Source of the DNA: an uncultured Lentisphaeraceae bacterium
GTDB lineage: Bacteria > Verrucomicrobiota > Kiritimatiellia > RFP12 > DVOR01
Direction: 5' to 3'
Length of the DNA stretch: 64,000 nt
Assembly: GCA_949282555.1 (NCBI GenBank)
Contig: CASDPK010000001.1
Span: 62,001 to 126,000, forward strand
Position numbers and translations under genes: made by a program. How positions within the stretch are numbered: position 1 is the first letter of the stretch; each line of letters begins with the position of its first letter. Positions 53,438 to 62,169 of this stretch are shown here, piece after piece. The notes beneath the pieces were generated by a model. It was given only the letters and a program-made list of their open reading frames with translations. It did not search any database and was not told the origin of the DNA.

Positions 53438-55840
53438 TCAATCGTCGTCGGACGCGAGCGCATCGTCCACGGGGCGATCGTCTGGGGCGAGATCCGCCGA
53501 CTTGGGGGTTTCGGCATCGACGGTGAAGACCGCTTTCTTGAGTTCCTCGGGGGAATCCTTCGTCTTGGCGCGAGGGACATAGGTGGAGGTGGAGTAGCCG
53601 TAGCGCGTCTCATACTTTCCGAAACCGGCCCAGCGGCCGAAATCGACATTGTTGACGATGACGCCAAGCAGGCGGGCCCCCACTTCGGAAAGACGGCGGG
53701 CGGCGAATTGAATCGGCCCAAAGCGAGTCTTGTCCGGCGTGGCGACGAGCAGAACGGAATCCACGAGGTTGGCCAGCACGATCACGTCGCCCACAAGGCC
53801 GAAGGGCGGCGAGTCGATGACGATGTGGTCGTAGTGCTTGCGGGCCCAGTCGAAGAACTCGGTGATCACGTTGGTGCCCATGAGCACGGAGGGGCTAATG
53901 GAGCTGGAAGCGCGGGAGAAGACCACATGGAGGTTGGGCACCTGCGTCTCCTGCGGAAGTGAGTCGAAAAGTCCGGCATCGTTGCGCGCGAGGATGTGCG
54001 GCAAGGAGGGGAAAGAATCAGGAGCCCGTCCGAAAATGCCGGCAAGGCGCGGACGGCGCATATCGAAGTCCACCAGTAGCGTTTTTTGCCCCGACTGCGC
54101 ATAGGCGATGGCAAGGTTGCTCGAAGAACACGTCTTACCCTCAGCGGGCTGCGTGGACATGCAGAGAAGCACCTTGGTGAGATCGTGGTAACGCGGCGAG
54201 TCCAAAAGGTTGCGGAGGCCGGCCATGGATTCGGCGTATTGCGAGAAGGGATCATCGTGCATGGTGAGGGCCACCTGCGAACGCTGCTTGCGGCGGAGGT
54301 GGGGGAAGACGGCCAACGCCTTGAGGCGGAGGCGCTGCTCAATGTCGGTGACGCCGACGAGCTTGTCTTCCATATGATCCAGCAAGAGCACAAAGAGCGT
54401 GCCGAAGGCCACGCCGATGAGGATGCCGGCCGTGAACACGATGTAAGGATTCGGGCTGGCCTGCTTCTCGGGGACGAGCGCGGCACGGACAAGCTTGATG
54501 GTGGCGGCGTTTTCGTCGGCCTTCAACTCGGCAACGCGCGCACGGGCACGGAGGTCGGTGGCCTTCTGCACTTCGATTTCACGGGAGCGCTCAAGCTGCT
54601 GAATCGCCATCTCGGCGCTGATGATCTCGGTGTCCAACCCAATGAGGCGGGCACGGAGGCCGGAGGCCTCTTCCACCACGGGCTGACGCTGACGTTCGAG
54701 AAACTCCAGCTGAGCCTTTCCGGTGTCATACGCCCGCTGGGCCGTCTCGGCGAATTGATCGCGGTAAACCTCCTCCTCGCGGGCTTTCAGCTTCACGTCG
54801 GGATGGTTTTCGGTGAGGCGCGTCAGAAGCGTCTTCTTGGCGACGGCGGCCTCCTGCCAACGCTGGAAGGCGGTGACGATCTCGGAGGAACGCGGGATCC
54901 CCTCGGGCAACGTGCCAAACTTGGTGGGATCCTCCTTAACAATACTGAGCGCCGCCACGAGCTCCTTCACCGATGTGATCTGCGCCTCAAGCTCGATGGC
55001 CCGGGCATCAAGGGCGGCAAGGCGCGTCTGCGCGTTCTCCCGTTCACGGTTGAGCGACTCAATCTTGCGGCTCTTGCGCAGATCGAGCAAGTCGGAATCC
55101 ATCTGCGAAAGGATATGCTCCTCATTGTCGAGCATTGCCGTGAGCCAAGCGACGGCGGTTTCGGACTGCGCCTTGTTCTGCTCATCCATGAAGGTCTTGC
55201 AGGTGGCCACGCAGGCATTCGCCAAATCCGCCGCAAGCGCGGGATCGCCCGCCGTGACCGTCACCTTCACGAGGCGCGACATCGGCACCAGCTCCATCTC
55301 CGTGCCTTCCTTGAGGCACTCCATGAGTTCCTCGGTCGAGACGGAAGAGCCGCTGTGCTCCGTGCGATAAAGGTCAATGATGCGCTTATGGACGTTTGGC
55401 GTGTTGAACATCTCGCGCCGGGTGTTGAAGACCTCCTTCAACGGCGTGGCACCGCCGCCGGAGCCATAGCCTTCATCCGTGTAGACCTGTCCCTGTACCA
55501 TGGAGGGACCGCGCACACTCATTTCGTAGTAAGCCTCGGCCTCCCATTTCACCGGCAGGAGCTGGTAAATCACGAAAGCCGCCAGCAACCCCAGAATCAG
55601 GAAGACGAAAATCGTCATCCAGTGGTTGGCGCACACACGAATGATGCGCCCCACGCTCAAGGCGCCCGTGCCACCCTCATCCCCTTCCGGGAAAGCCTGC
55701 GCGCCGCTGCCATATGCCGAAGGATACGCCGGCGACCCATACGCCGGCATTCCGCCGTATATCATGCCCGTGCCCATGGTCTGAGGCGAATAACGATGGT
55801 AATAAAGGCTGCGGCCCTTGTGCTCTGTTTCCTCGGACAT
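53438..55840 (-). CDS. Wzc-like bacterial tyrosine kinase / polysaccharide co-polymerase
   Basis: The product has 800 residues. A Tyr/Gly/Pro-rich cytosolic N terminus (~60 residues) precedes the first helix (WMTIFVFLILGLLAAFVIYQL), a periplasmic Wzz region with long coiled coils (~residues 95-490), a second helix (YIVFTAGILIGVAFGTLFVLLL), and a C-terminal BY-kinase. Walker A is STQPAEGKTCSSSNLA, A-prime LLVDFDMRRPRL and Walker B IVIDSPP. A Tyr cluster (GKYETRYGYSTSTY) sits near the end for autophosphorylation, then an acidic tail. It controls chain length and export of exopolysaccharide together with the Wza-like protein. ATG 55840 has AAAGGA 11 bp before. Confidence 0.92.
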   Translation of the reverse strand: MSEETEHKGRSLYYHRYSPQTMGTGMIYGGMPAYGSPAYPSAYGSGAQAFPEGDEGGTGALSVGRIIRVCANHWMTIFVFLILGLLAAFVIYQLLPVKWEAEAYYEMSVRGPSMVQGQVYTDEGYGSGGGATPLKEVFNTRREMFNTPNVHKRIIDLYRTEHSGSSVSTEELMECLKEGTEMELVPMSRLVKVTVTAGDPALAADLANACVATCKTFMDEQNKAQSETAVAWLTAMLDNEEHILSQMDSDLLDLRKSRKIESLNRERENAQTRLAALDARAIELEAQITSVKELVAALSIVKEDPTKFGTLPEGIPRSSEIVTAFQRWQEAAVAKKTLLTRLTENHPDVKLKAREEEVYRDQFAETAQRAYDTGKAQLEFLERQRQPVVEEASGLRARLIGLDTEIISAEMAIQQLERSREIEVQKATDLRARARVAELKADENAATIKLVRAALVPEKQASPNPYIVFTAGILIGVAFGTLFVLLLDHMEDKLVGVTDIEQRLRLKALAVFPHLRRKQRSQVALTMHDDPFSQYAESMAGLRNLLDSPRYHDLTKVLLCMSTQPAEGKTCSSSNLAIAYAQSGQKTLLVDFDMRRPRLAGIFGRAPDSFPSLPHILARNDAGLFDSLPQETQVPNLHVVFSRASSSISPSVLMGTNVITEFFDWARKHYDHIVIDSPPFGLVGDVIVLANLVDSVLLVATPDKTRFGPIQFAARRLSEVGARLLGVIVNNVDFGRWAGFGKYETRYGYSTSTYVPRAKTKDSPEELKKAVFTVDAETPKSADLAPDDRPVDDALASDDD

Positions 55841-55886
55841 CGTTCGTCCCATCCTTTCAAATCCTCTTGCGCCCGCACCGCCCGAA

Positions 55887-57260
55887 TCATCGGGCCCTGG
55901 GCATCCATCCGCCCATGCAGGCGCATACCGTCAAAAATACGCAAAGCACCGCCGGCGTGTGCAGCGGCGTTCCCACCAGCGATGCCAACAACACGCAAAG
56001 CACCCCCAGCAACGACCCCGCCAGCACGAACACATAACGCAAACTGTAATGGTGCCGCGTGTCCTGCCGAAACTCCACCCACCGCATCAGGCAACGGCCC
56101 AACATCGCCGCCCCCGGCAACAGGAGCAGAAGTCCGCCCACCATGCCGCGCTCCGTGAGCAACCGCAGAAAATCGCAGGGCAAAGCCGTGCCGCCCGTCT
56201 TCCACAGCGACCAATCCAGCCGCCCCTTCAGGTAGAAACGCGCCATCTCGCCGAATCCCTCAGGCCCAACGCCCAGCATCGGATTCACGCCCAGCACCTG
56301 CAACGACAATCCCGCACGGAACGACCATTGCGAGGCAAAGGTCTCCATCGCCCCCGACCATTCCGACATCCCCAACCCCGCGCGCACCGCCTCCGCTCCC
56401 GGCACCAACGCCAGCCCGATGCCCGCCACAAACAAGGGCGGCAACAACATGGCGCAATGCCAAAGCAACCGCGGGAATCTTCCGCTGGCCCGCACCGCAA
56501 AAACCGAAAACGCCAGCCAAATCACCACCACCGGCACCGACACCCCGAGCAACGCCGCATGGCCCGCCGCAAACAATCCAAGCTCATTGACACACGCCGC
56601 CGCCAGCGCCACGACAAACGTCCCCACGCGCCCTTCCAAAAACGCCTCTCCCGCGACGCCGAAGCAAACGCACAACATCAGAAGCCACAGCGCCGAAACA
56701 TCGTAGCCTCCCCCAAGCCAGGCAAAGGAAGGCATCTCACCCGTCACGCACGCCACACCCACGCCGCCAACGGCCACAAGCCCCGTCAGCAATCCCAACC
56801 CAATCAGCGCGAAAAGGCGCTGTTTGCGCGGCAACGCACACCGCACCGCAAGCGCACAAGCCAACGCACCCAAGAGACCCACGAGGAAGGTCTCCCCCGC
56901 CCCCCGCTCAATGCTGGAAGGAAAGAAAGGCATCGGCGGCGGAGAAAAGACCCAACGGCGCAATTCAGAGGCGTAAGCCAGCACCCGAGGCCCATTGAAC
57001 AACTGGAGGCCGACATACAGCACCCCCAACAACCCCGCCCATGTGACGACATCCTTGCGCAATGCCTGCCCCACACGCACACGCGCCATCCAAAAACTTT
57101 CGCCCTTGAGCACGGGTGGCAGACAGAGCACCATCAGCAGAAGCGACGACGCCAACCACAGCCCCAACCCAACGGAAAGCCGGGGGACAAAGCAAAGGGT
57201 GCCTGCCGTCACCAACAGGTGGGCAAGCACCCAGTATTTGGTCAGCAACAAACGGACCAC
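55887..57260 (-). CDS. Wzy/WaaL-like O-antigen polymerase or ligase
   Basis: The product is a 457-residue membrane protein with about eleven hydrophobic segments and a large loop near the end. NPMLGVGPEGFGEMARFYL followed by LLTERGMVGGLLLLL is the Wzy_C-type block of polymerases and ligases, which join lipid-linked sugar units at the periplasmic face. Whether it polymerises an exopolysaccharide or ligates to a lipid core cannot be told; its position between the barrel and the Wzc-like gene favours a polymerase. GTG 57260 begins 18 bases after the stop of the barrel gene. Confidence 0.82.
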   Translation of the reverse strand: MVRLLLTKYWVLAHLLVTAGTLCFVPRLSVGLGLWLASSLLLMVLCLPPVLKGESFWMARVRVGQALRKDVVTWAGLLGVLYVGLQLFNGPRVLAYASELRRWVFSPPPMPFFPSSIERGAGETFLVGLLGALACALAVRCALPRKQRLFALIGLGLLTGLVAVGGVGVACVTGEMPSFAWLGGGYDVSALWLLMLCVCFGVAGEAFLEGRVGTFVVALAAACVNELGLFAAGHAALLGVSVPVVVIWLAFSVFAVRASGRFPRLLWHCAMLLPPLFVAGIGLALVPGAEAVRAGLGMSEWSGAMETFASQWSFRAGLSLQVLGVNPMLGVGPEGFGEMARFYLKGRLDWSLWKTGGTALPCDFLRLLTERGMVGGLLLLLPGAAMLGRCLMRWVEFRQDTRHHYSLRYVFVLAGSLLGVLCVLLASLVGTPLHTPAVLCVFLTVCACMGGWMPRAR

Positions 57261-57278
57261 GACCGGAGCGCTGCCTTA

Positions 57279-58490
57279 TCAGAACGTGAAGGAGAGGCCA
57301 ATGTCTCCGCGCAGATTGTCTCTGTCGTCACGGTCGCCGGAATACATATCCGACTTCCAAGAGACACCACCATACAGCGAAGCATAATCATTGACCTTCC
57401 AGTAGGTGTTGAACGCAATCTGGAGATAGGTGCGCTCATAATCCTGGCTGCCGTTCCAATTGTCAGGCGCGGTGTGCTCTTCGTAAAAAGCCGCCAAGTT
57501 GAGGCGTGAGCTAAAGCTGTCGGTCCACTGGAAGTTGACCGCACCCGTCAAATTGTGCGACCAAACATAGTAGGCCTTGGAATCGCCATTGTACTCAGGC
57601 TCATAACGGGAAGAGAGAGCCAATGAGAGGGCGATTTTCCGAGAGAGCTTGTAGGCACCGCTGATATCATAGGAAGGGCCAAACTCTGTCTCACCATAAT
57701 AACCGCTGTAGTCATAGATGCCGACACCGACCATCGCGCTGTAAGAGAAGCGCTTGGAGAGGTCGCCGGAGACTCCGGTCATGATGTAGTAAGACTCAGA
57801 GGTATTGCCGTACTCAGGATCGTCCACGGACATCGAGAGCGAGACGTTCAAATAGGTCTTGAAGCTGATGGCACGACCACCCATGACGCTGAAATTATAG
57901 GTGTCAGTGGTCTGCTTCCAACCATCCAACTCCTTGGAGCGGCTCCAACCCGCACCAATCGACAACTGCCACTTATCGGTTCTGTAACCCAATGCACCAT
58001 TGGCGGTGTATGTCTCGCGACGATCTTCGTCAATGCGAGAGAGCCCGTAAGGACTCCACGTGTCACCGTAAAACTCATCGTTCTCAGAGCGCGAATACGA
58101 CGTGGAGAGTGTGAGGTTCCAGTATTGGCTCAACTCACGGCGCAAACCGATGTTCACACCATAAGAATCGCTGTCCTGCGCATCCTTGTCCTCGAAGCCG
58201 CGCTCCATGGTGTAGAACCCGTTGATGCCGAGGTTCGTGCGCTTCGCGTCATACCCGAAGGAAAGCGTCGGCTGCACACGCCAACCACCGCCGGACTCCT
58301 CATCATGAGACGTGTCACGGGCATTGGACTCCCAAAAGGCGCCGATGCTGACGGAAGGCGTCAAAACCGCTTTTCCACCGGCAAACTGAAAACCGGTGCC
58401 TTCCTTCTTGACGTCAAAGATACCGCCCTGAACGGCGGAGGCCATAAGGCAACCACACAAAAGCGCGGCAAGGGCAAGGGGCTTTTTCAT
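57279..58490 (-). CDS. Outer-membrane beta-barrel protein of the exopolysaccharide operon
   Basis: The product has 403 residues with a signal peptide (MKKPLALAALLCGCLMASA). It is made of alternating beta strands with aromatic girdles and ends in LSFTF, typical of outer-membrane barrels. The type is similar to the barrels commonly found in exopolysaccharide clusters, where they may let the polymer out or hold the export complex. GAAGGA precedes ATG 58490. A similar role to alginate AlgK/AlgE or PgaA pores is possible but not shown. Confidence 0.78.
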   Translation of the reverse strand: MKKPLALAALLCGCLMASAVQGGIFDVKKEGTGFQFAGGKAVLTPSVSIGAFWESNARDTSHDEESGGGWRVQPTLSFGYDAKRTNLGINGFYTMERGFEDKDAQDSDSYGVNIGLRRELSQYWNLTLSTSYSRSENDEFYGDTWSPYGLSRIDEDRRETYTANGALGYRTDKWQLSIGAGWSRSKELDGWKQTTDTYNFSVMGGRAISFKTYLNVSLSMSVDDPEYGNTSESYYIMTGVSGDLSKRFSYSAMVGVGIYDYSGYYGETEFGPSYDISGAYKLSRKIALSLALSSRYEPEYNGDSKAYYVWSHNLTGAVNFQWTDSFSSRLNLAAFYEEHTAPDNWNGSQDYERTYLQIAFNTYWKVNDYASLYGGVSWKSDMYSGDRDDRDNLRGDIGLSFTF

Positions 58491-58513
58491 CGCTGATGTT
58501 CCTTCACACAGTT

Positions 58514-59518
58514 TTAACGGACATACTGATTGCCATAGCTCGGGCTAGGCTTGGGAAGGGGCTGACCGGCAGGGAACCGTTCTCCGGGAACACCCACAAC
58601 ATTCGCAAAGCCGGGCAACGTGGGCACCATGGAATCGGTGCGGACGGCAAGCGGATCTTCGACGGCCGCCCAATCATAGGTGGCCGCGCGCATGGCGTCA
58701 AAGGTGAGGCCAAGACTGTCCGCGGCCCACCGGGAAAGCAACGGAACCTTTGCCTCATCGGCGGCAGGCTTCGTCCTTTCCGAAGCAATCGTCTCAGCCG
58801 CTTCGGCAGCAGCCGGAGCCGGTGTCTCTTCGGCAGGGACAACCACAGAGGCGGCATCCGGATCGACGGCAGGGGTCGGCGCAACCTCATCAACGCCGGC
58901 AGCGGCGGCGATCATTTCACGGTTGCCCTCTTCGGAAGCCTTCAGATAGGTCGAAGCCGCAGCTTGAACAGAGGCAGGAAGCGCCGCAATCACAACCGGG
59001 CGAGTGCGATTCGGGTCCGACGAAGCCTTCGTGAACGTGGCGGCAAGGATGCCCATGCGCACGGTAGGCGAATCCGTGCCGGAAGCTTCAATGTATTGAG
59101 AGACACTCTTTACAATGCCAGAGGCCAACTTGTCATACTGCTCGGACGTAAGGCCCTTGACTTCATTGGCGGTGACTTTCTCGCCAAAATTGTCCGACAA
59201 CAAATCCGCAACGCCTTGGAGCTGAGCCACAGGCACGGAGTTGAAAACTTCGGCAATGACATTGACCTTTTGCGCTTCCGCTCCGCTGATAAGGGCACGA
59301 GAGGCCGTGACCAAGGACTCCGTCTTTGCCGCATCGTCAATCGGTTGCGCGGCGACCGCTCCGATCACTTCACGGGCGAAAGCCTGGCGCTCAGCCTCCG
59401 GTTTGGTCAACATGGCATTGGAGATGGCATTGGGAGTAAGATCCGCCTCCGTAAGGGCGGCGCACAAAGGACCAACGCCCAGCAGGGCCATCGTCGCCAA
59501 CAAGATCATTCGATTCAT
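58514..59518 (-). CDS. Secreted helical protein of unknown function in the exopolysaccharide operon
   Basis: The product has 334 residues that I do not recognise. A signal peptide (MNRMILLATMALLGVGPLCA) precedes a helical, Ala-rich domain (~residues 22-210), an Ala/Pro/Glu-rich linker (~212-252) and a C-terminal stretch rich in Pro and Gly ending GNQYVR. It lies between the Wza-like gene and the barrel in one operon, so it may help assemble or cap the export channel. The ribosome site is weak (GAGTGAG). Confidence 0.65.
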   Translation of the reverse strand: MNRMILLATMALLGVGPLCAALTEADLTPNAISNAMLTKPEAERQAFAREVIGAVAAQPIDDAAKTESLVTASRALISGAEAQKVNVIAEVFNSVPVAQLQGVADLLSDNFGEKVTANEVKGLTSEQYDKLASGIVKSVSQYIEASGTDSPTVRMGILAATFTKASSDPNRTRPVVIAALPASVQAAASTYLKASEEGNREMIAAAAGVDEVAPTPAVDPDAASVVVPAEETPAPAAAEAAETIASERTKPAADEAKVPLLSRWAADSLGLTFDAMRAATYDWAAVEDPLAVRTDSMVPTLPGFANVVGVPGERFPAGQPLPKPSPSYGNQYVR

Positions 59519-59568
59519 TTCTGACTCACTCGCTTTCTACGCTGATCTGCGTCTACAACAAACTTCAC

Positions 59569-60204
59569 TTACCAATTACTCTCCGGAACATAAAGCACGT
59601 CGCCGGGCATGAGCACAATGTTCTGCTCGGTGGCACCCCGGGTGCCAATGCCCTCTGTGTCGATGGTGACCTGTTGCTTGGTGCCGTCGGCCATGTTGCG
59701 TGTGAGACGCACGCCATTCACATTGGCCCACTGGCCCATTCCACCGGCCATCTGCAACGCCTGCATGACCGTGAGGTCACACGTCTGCGGAATGTTCACC
59801 ACGCCCTGTTGCGCGACACACCCTGTCACAAGCACGGATCCGTAGGGAGAGGAGCCGCCTTCGCTCATGGGAACATAGTAGGCGGAAACAAGCGGATCCA
59901 CGTAAAACTCTCTGTACCGCTTCGTCAGCTCCTCTTGAAATTGCTCAATCGTCATTCCCGCGCATTTCACGGAGTTGATATAAGGCAGAACAATATCACC
60001 GGAGGCCGAAACCTCCTTCACCTCTTCATTGAGGACCGGTTCGCCCGAGGCTGACACGGAAACACGCACCTTTACGCCAACACGAAGCTGCGGCACAATG
60101 ACGCCCGGCTTCAATTCGCTGGCGGAAACCTCCGTCACCCCGCGACTGCCAAAGCAACCGCAGAGCACCAAAAGGCCCAAGGTCAAAAGATAGATCCGTC
60201 GCAT
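59569..60204 (-). CDS. Polysaccharide export lipoprotein, Wza-like
   Basis: The product has 211 residues, shorter than Wza (~380). A signal segment ends LVLCGC, so the Cys is probably lipidated. The Poly_export domain follows (LRVGVKVRVSVSASGEP, SGDIVLPYINSVKCAGMTIEQFQEEL) and then one SLBB-type domain (GSVLVTGCVAQQGVVNIP, TVMQALQMAGGMG, IVLMPGDVLYVPES). It would form the periplasmic and outer-membrane channel for polymer export, working with the Wzc-like protein. It lacks the C-terminal amphipathic helix of E. coli Wza, so the adjacent barrel may supply the pore. GGAG lies 6 bp before ATG 60204. Confidence 0.9.
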   Translation of the reverse strand: MRRIYLLTLGLLVLCGCFGSRGVTEVSASELKPGVIVPQLRVGVKVRVSVSASGEPVLNEEVKEVSASGDIVLPYINSVKCAGMTIEQFQEELTKRYREFYVDPLVSAYYVPMSEGGSSPYGSVLVTGCVAQQGVVNIPQTCDLTVMQALQMAGGMGQWANVNGVRLTRNMADGTKQQVTIDTEGIGTRGATEQNIVLMPGDVLYVPESNW

Positions 60205-60233
60205 TACGTCTCCACTACAAATCAATACCCCAT

Positions 60234-60262
60234 ACTATACCATCCTGTTTTCACTCTTGCAA
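60234..60262 (-). promoter_or_regulatory. Promoter of the exopolysaccharide operon
   Basis: On the minus strand TTGCAA and TATAGT are spaced exactly 17 bp, about 30 bp before the Wza-like gene. No terminator is seen between this gene and the end of the Wzc-like gene. Confidence 0.65.
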
Positions 60263-60308
60263 CCACTCATTTCACAGATAGATTTGAGTTGCCCAAAGAG
60301 TCATCCCC

Positions 60309-61358
60309 TCAGAGGGTACCCACACGTGTCTCAGCAGCCTTACGCAACGGGCTCCACCACGCCTCGTTATCAAGGTACCACTGCACAGTCCGGCGCAATC
60401 CTGTGTCAAACGTCTCCTGTGGACGCCAGCCAAGTTCTGTCATAAGTTTCGAAGGATCGATGGCATAACGGGCGTCATGCCCAGGACGGTCTTGGACAAA
60501 GGTGATCTGTTCGGCATAGGATTTTCCGTCCTTGCGTGGACGCAATTCGTCAAGGATGGAACAAATGTTTTGAACCACCTGAAGATTCGTGCGCTCATTA
60601 TGGCCGCCGACATTGTAAGTCTCACCCGGACGACCAGCATTCAAAACCAGCCAAAGCGCACGGACATGGTCTTCGACAAATAGCCAATCACGGACATTGT
60701 CACCCTTCCCATAAATAGGCAACGGGCGACCAGCCAAAGCGTTTAACGTCACCAACGGAATCAATTTTTCAGGAAAATGGTACGGCCCGTAATTGTTTGA
60801 GCAGTTTGTTTTCAATGTCGGAAGGCCGTAAGTGTGGAACCATGCAGAGGCCAAATGGTCCGCACTGGCTTTCGATGCCGAATATGGCGAACGCGGATCG
60901 TAATTCGACTGTTCGGAAAAAAGCCCTTCCGGCCCCAAAGACCCATAAACTTCATCCGTTGAAATCAAAAGAAAACGAAACGCCTCCTTGGCCGCTTTCT
61001 CCAATGTGTTCCAGTAAGCCCTGGCGGCTTCGAGCAATGTATACGTCCCAATCACATTCGTTTGAAGAAACAATCCCGGCCCATCAATCGAGCGATCCAC
61101 ATGGCTTTCCGCAGCAAGGTGCAACACGCCGTCAGGTTTGAACTGAGAAAAGGCTTCTGCCATAACGGCTGCATCGCAAATATCCGCCTGCAAAAAATGA
61201 TAATTGGGTCGATCCGAGACGGAAGCCACGGAAGAAAGGTTTCCCGCATAGGTCAACTTATCAACGTTGAGCACCTCCACACCGGCATTGACCAGCATCC
61301 GAACAGCCGCCGAACCAATGAACCCAGCGCCACCCGTAATCAAAACACGTTGTTTCAT
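60309..61358 (-). CDS. rfbB: dTDP-glucose 4,6-dehydratase
   Basis: The product has 349 residues, usual for RfbB/RmlB. It converts dTDP-glucose to dTDP-4-keto-6-deoxyglucose on the way to rhamnose and other deoxy sugars for surface glycans. NAD-binding GGAGFIGS is near the N terminus; STDEVYG and the catalytic YSASK follow; the C-terminal block [12 protein letters not shown] is typical. CAGGAG precedes ATG 61358. The other rml genes are absent from the window. It follows nth by 26 bp on the same strand. Confidence 0.95.
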   Translation of the reverse strand: MKQRVLITGGAGFIGSAAVRMLVNAGVEVLNVDKLTYAGNLSSVASVSDRPNYHFLQADICDAAVMAEAFSQFKPDGVLHLAAESHVDRSIDGPGLFLQTNVIGTYTLLEAARAYWNTLEKAAKEAFRFLLISTDEVYGSLGPEGLFSEQSNYDPRSPYSASKASADHLASAWFHTYGLPTLKTNCSNNYGPYHFPEKLIPLVTLNALAGRPLPIYGKGDNVRDWLFVEDHVRALWLVLNAGRPGETYNVGGHNERTNLQVVQNICSILDELRPRKDGKSYAEQITFVQDRPGHDARYAIDPSKLMTELGWRPQETFDTGLRRTVQWYLDNEAWWSPLRKAAETRVGTL

Positions 61359-61384
61359 TCTGTTCACTCCTGTGATATGACCAT

Positions 61385-62074
61385 TCACGCACGTTTATTC
61401 TCGGCGGCAACCAAACAAAACTTTCTGACAGGACATCCTTCGCAACGTGGGCCTCGAGGCTTACAGCGTGTCTGTCCAAAGGAAACAAAAAGCGAGTTCC
61501 ACGAAATCCATAACCGTTCAGGAAGGCATCTTCTGAGAGCCATTTCCGTTTCAAAAGGCGACTCTGTCCGAACGATTCCAAGACGGTTATTGATACGATG
61601 AACATGCGTATCGACGCAAATGGCCGGAAGACCAAAACCAAGAGCCACAACCAAGTTTGCCGTTTTGCGACCCACACCAGGAAGTTCTGTCAGTTCATCA
61701 ACCGTGTTTGGAATTTGCCCTCCAAATCGTTTCTGAAGAACTTCAGGCAGTTTCTTCAAATGGTGGGCCTTCGTTTTATAAAAACCAACCGGAAAGATTA
61801 ATCGAGCGATTTCCTCTTCGGAGAGTTGGGCAAGCATCTCAACTGTTTGGGCCACCGGAAACAAGCGTTCCAACGCCTCTGCAGTCGTTTTATCCTTCGT
61901 CCTGGCCGAAAGGATCGTTCCAACAAGAATTTTATATGGATCCTTCGTCTGCACGGCAACCAAATCCATGATCGGAGCATCCACCCGTGCAAACTCCCCC
62001 GCCAATGCGTCATGTATCTCATCCAACGCATCAACCGTTCGTCCCTTGAAAATCACTTTGTCTTTTTGCTTCAT
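61385..62074 (-). CDS. nth: Endonuclease III
   Basis: The product has 229 residues and is a DNA glycosylase/AP lyase that removes oxidised pyrimidines. The helix-hairpin-helix [13 protein letters not shown] carries catalytic Lys137; Asp155 is in VDTHVHR. The C-terminal 4Fe-4S site is complete: Cys204, Cys211, Cys214 and Cys220 (C-x6-C-x2-C-x5-C). A -10-like TATACT lies only 8 bp before ATG 62074 (62083-62088), which would give an almost leaderless mRNA if used. It is joined to rfbB by a short gap. Confidence 0.95.
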   Translation of the reverse strand: MKQKDKVIFKGRTVDALDEIHDALAGEFARVDAPIMDLVAVQTKDPYKILVGTILSARTKDKTTAEALERLFPVAQTVEMLAQLSEEEIARLIFPVGFYKTKAHHLKKLPEVLQKRFGGQIPNTVDELTELPGVGRKTANLVVALGFGLPAICVDTHVHRINNRLGIVRTESPFETEMALRRCLPERLWISWNSLFVSFGQTRCKPRGPRCEGCPVRKFCLVAAENKRA

Positions 62075-62169
62075 GTCCCATGAGTATAGCAAAGCCCTGA
62101 AACGCTTACCTTTCAATAGCCTCACAAACAAGTGAACGTGGAAATGACATCCTTAAATCACACACAAGA

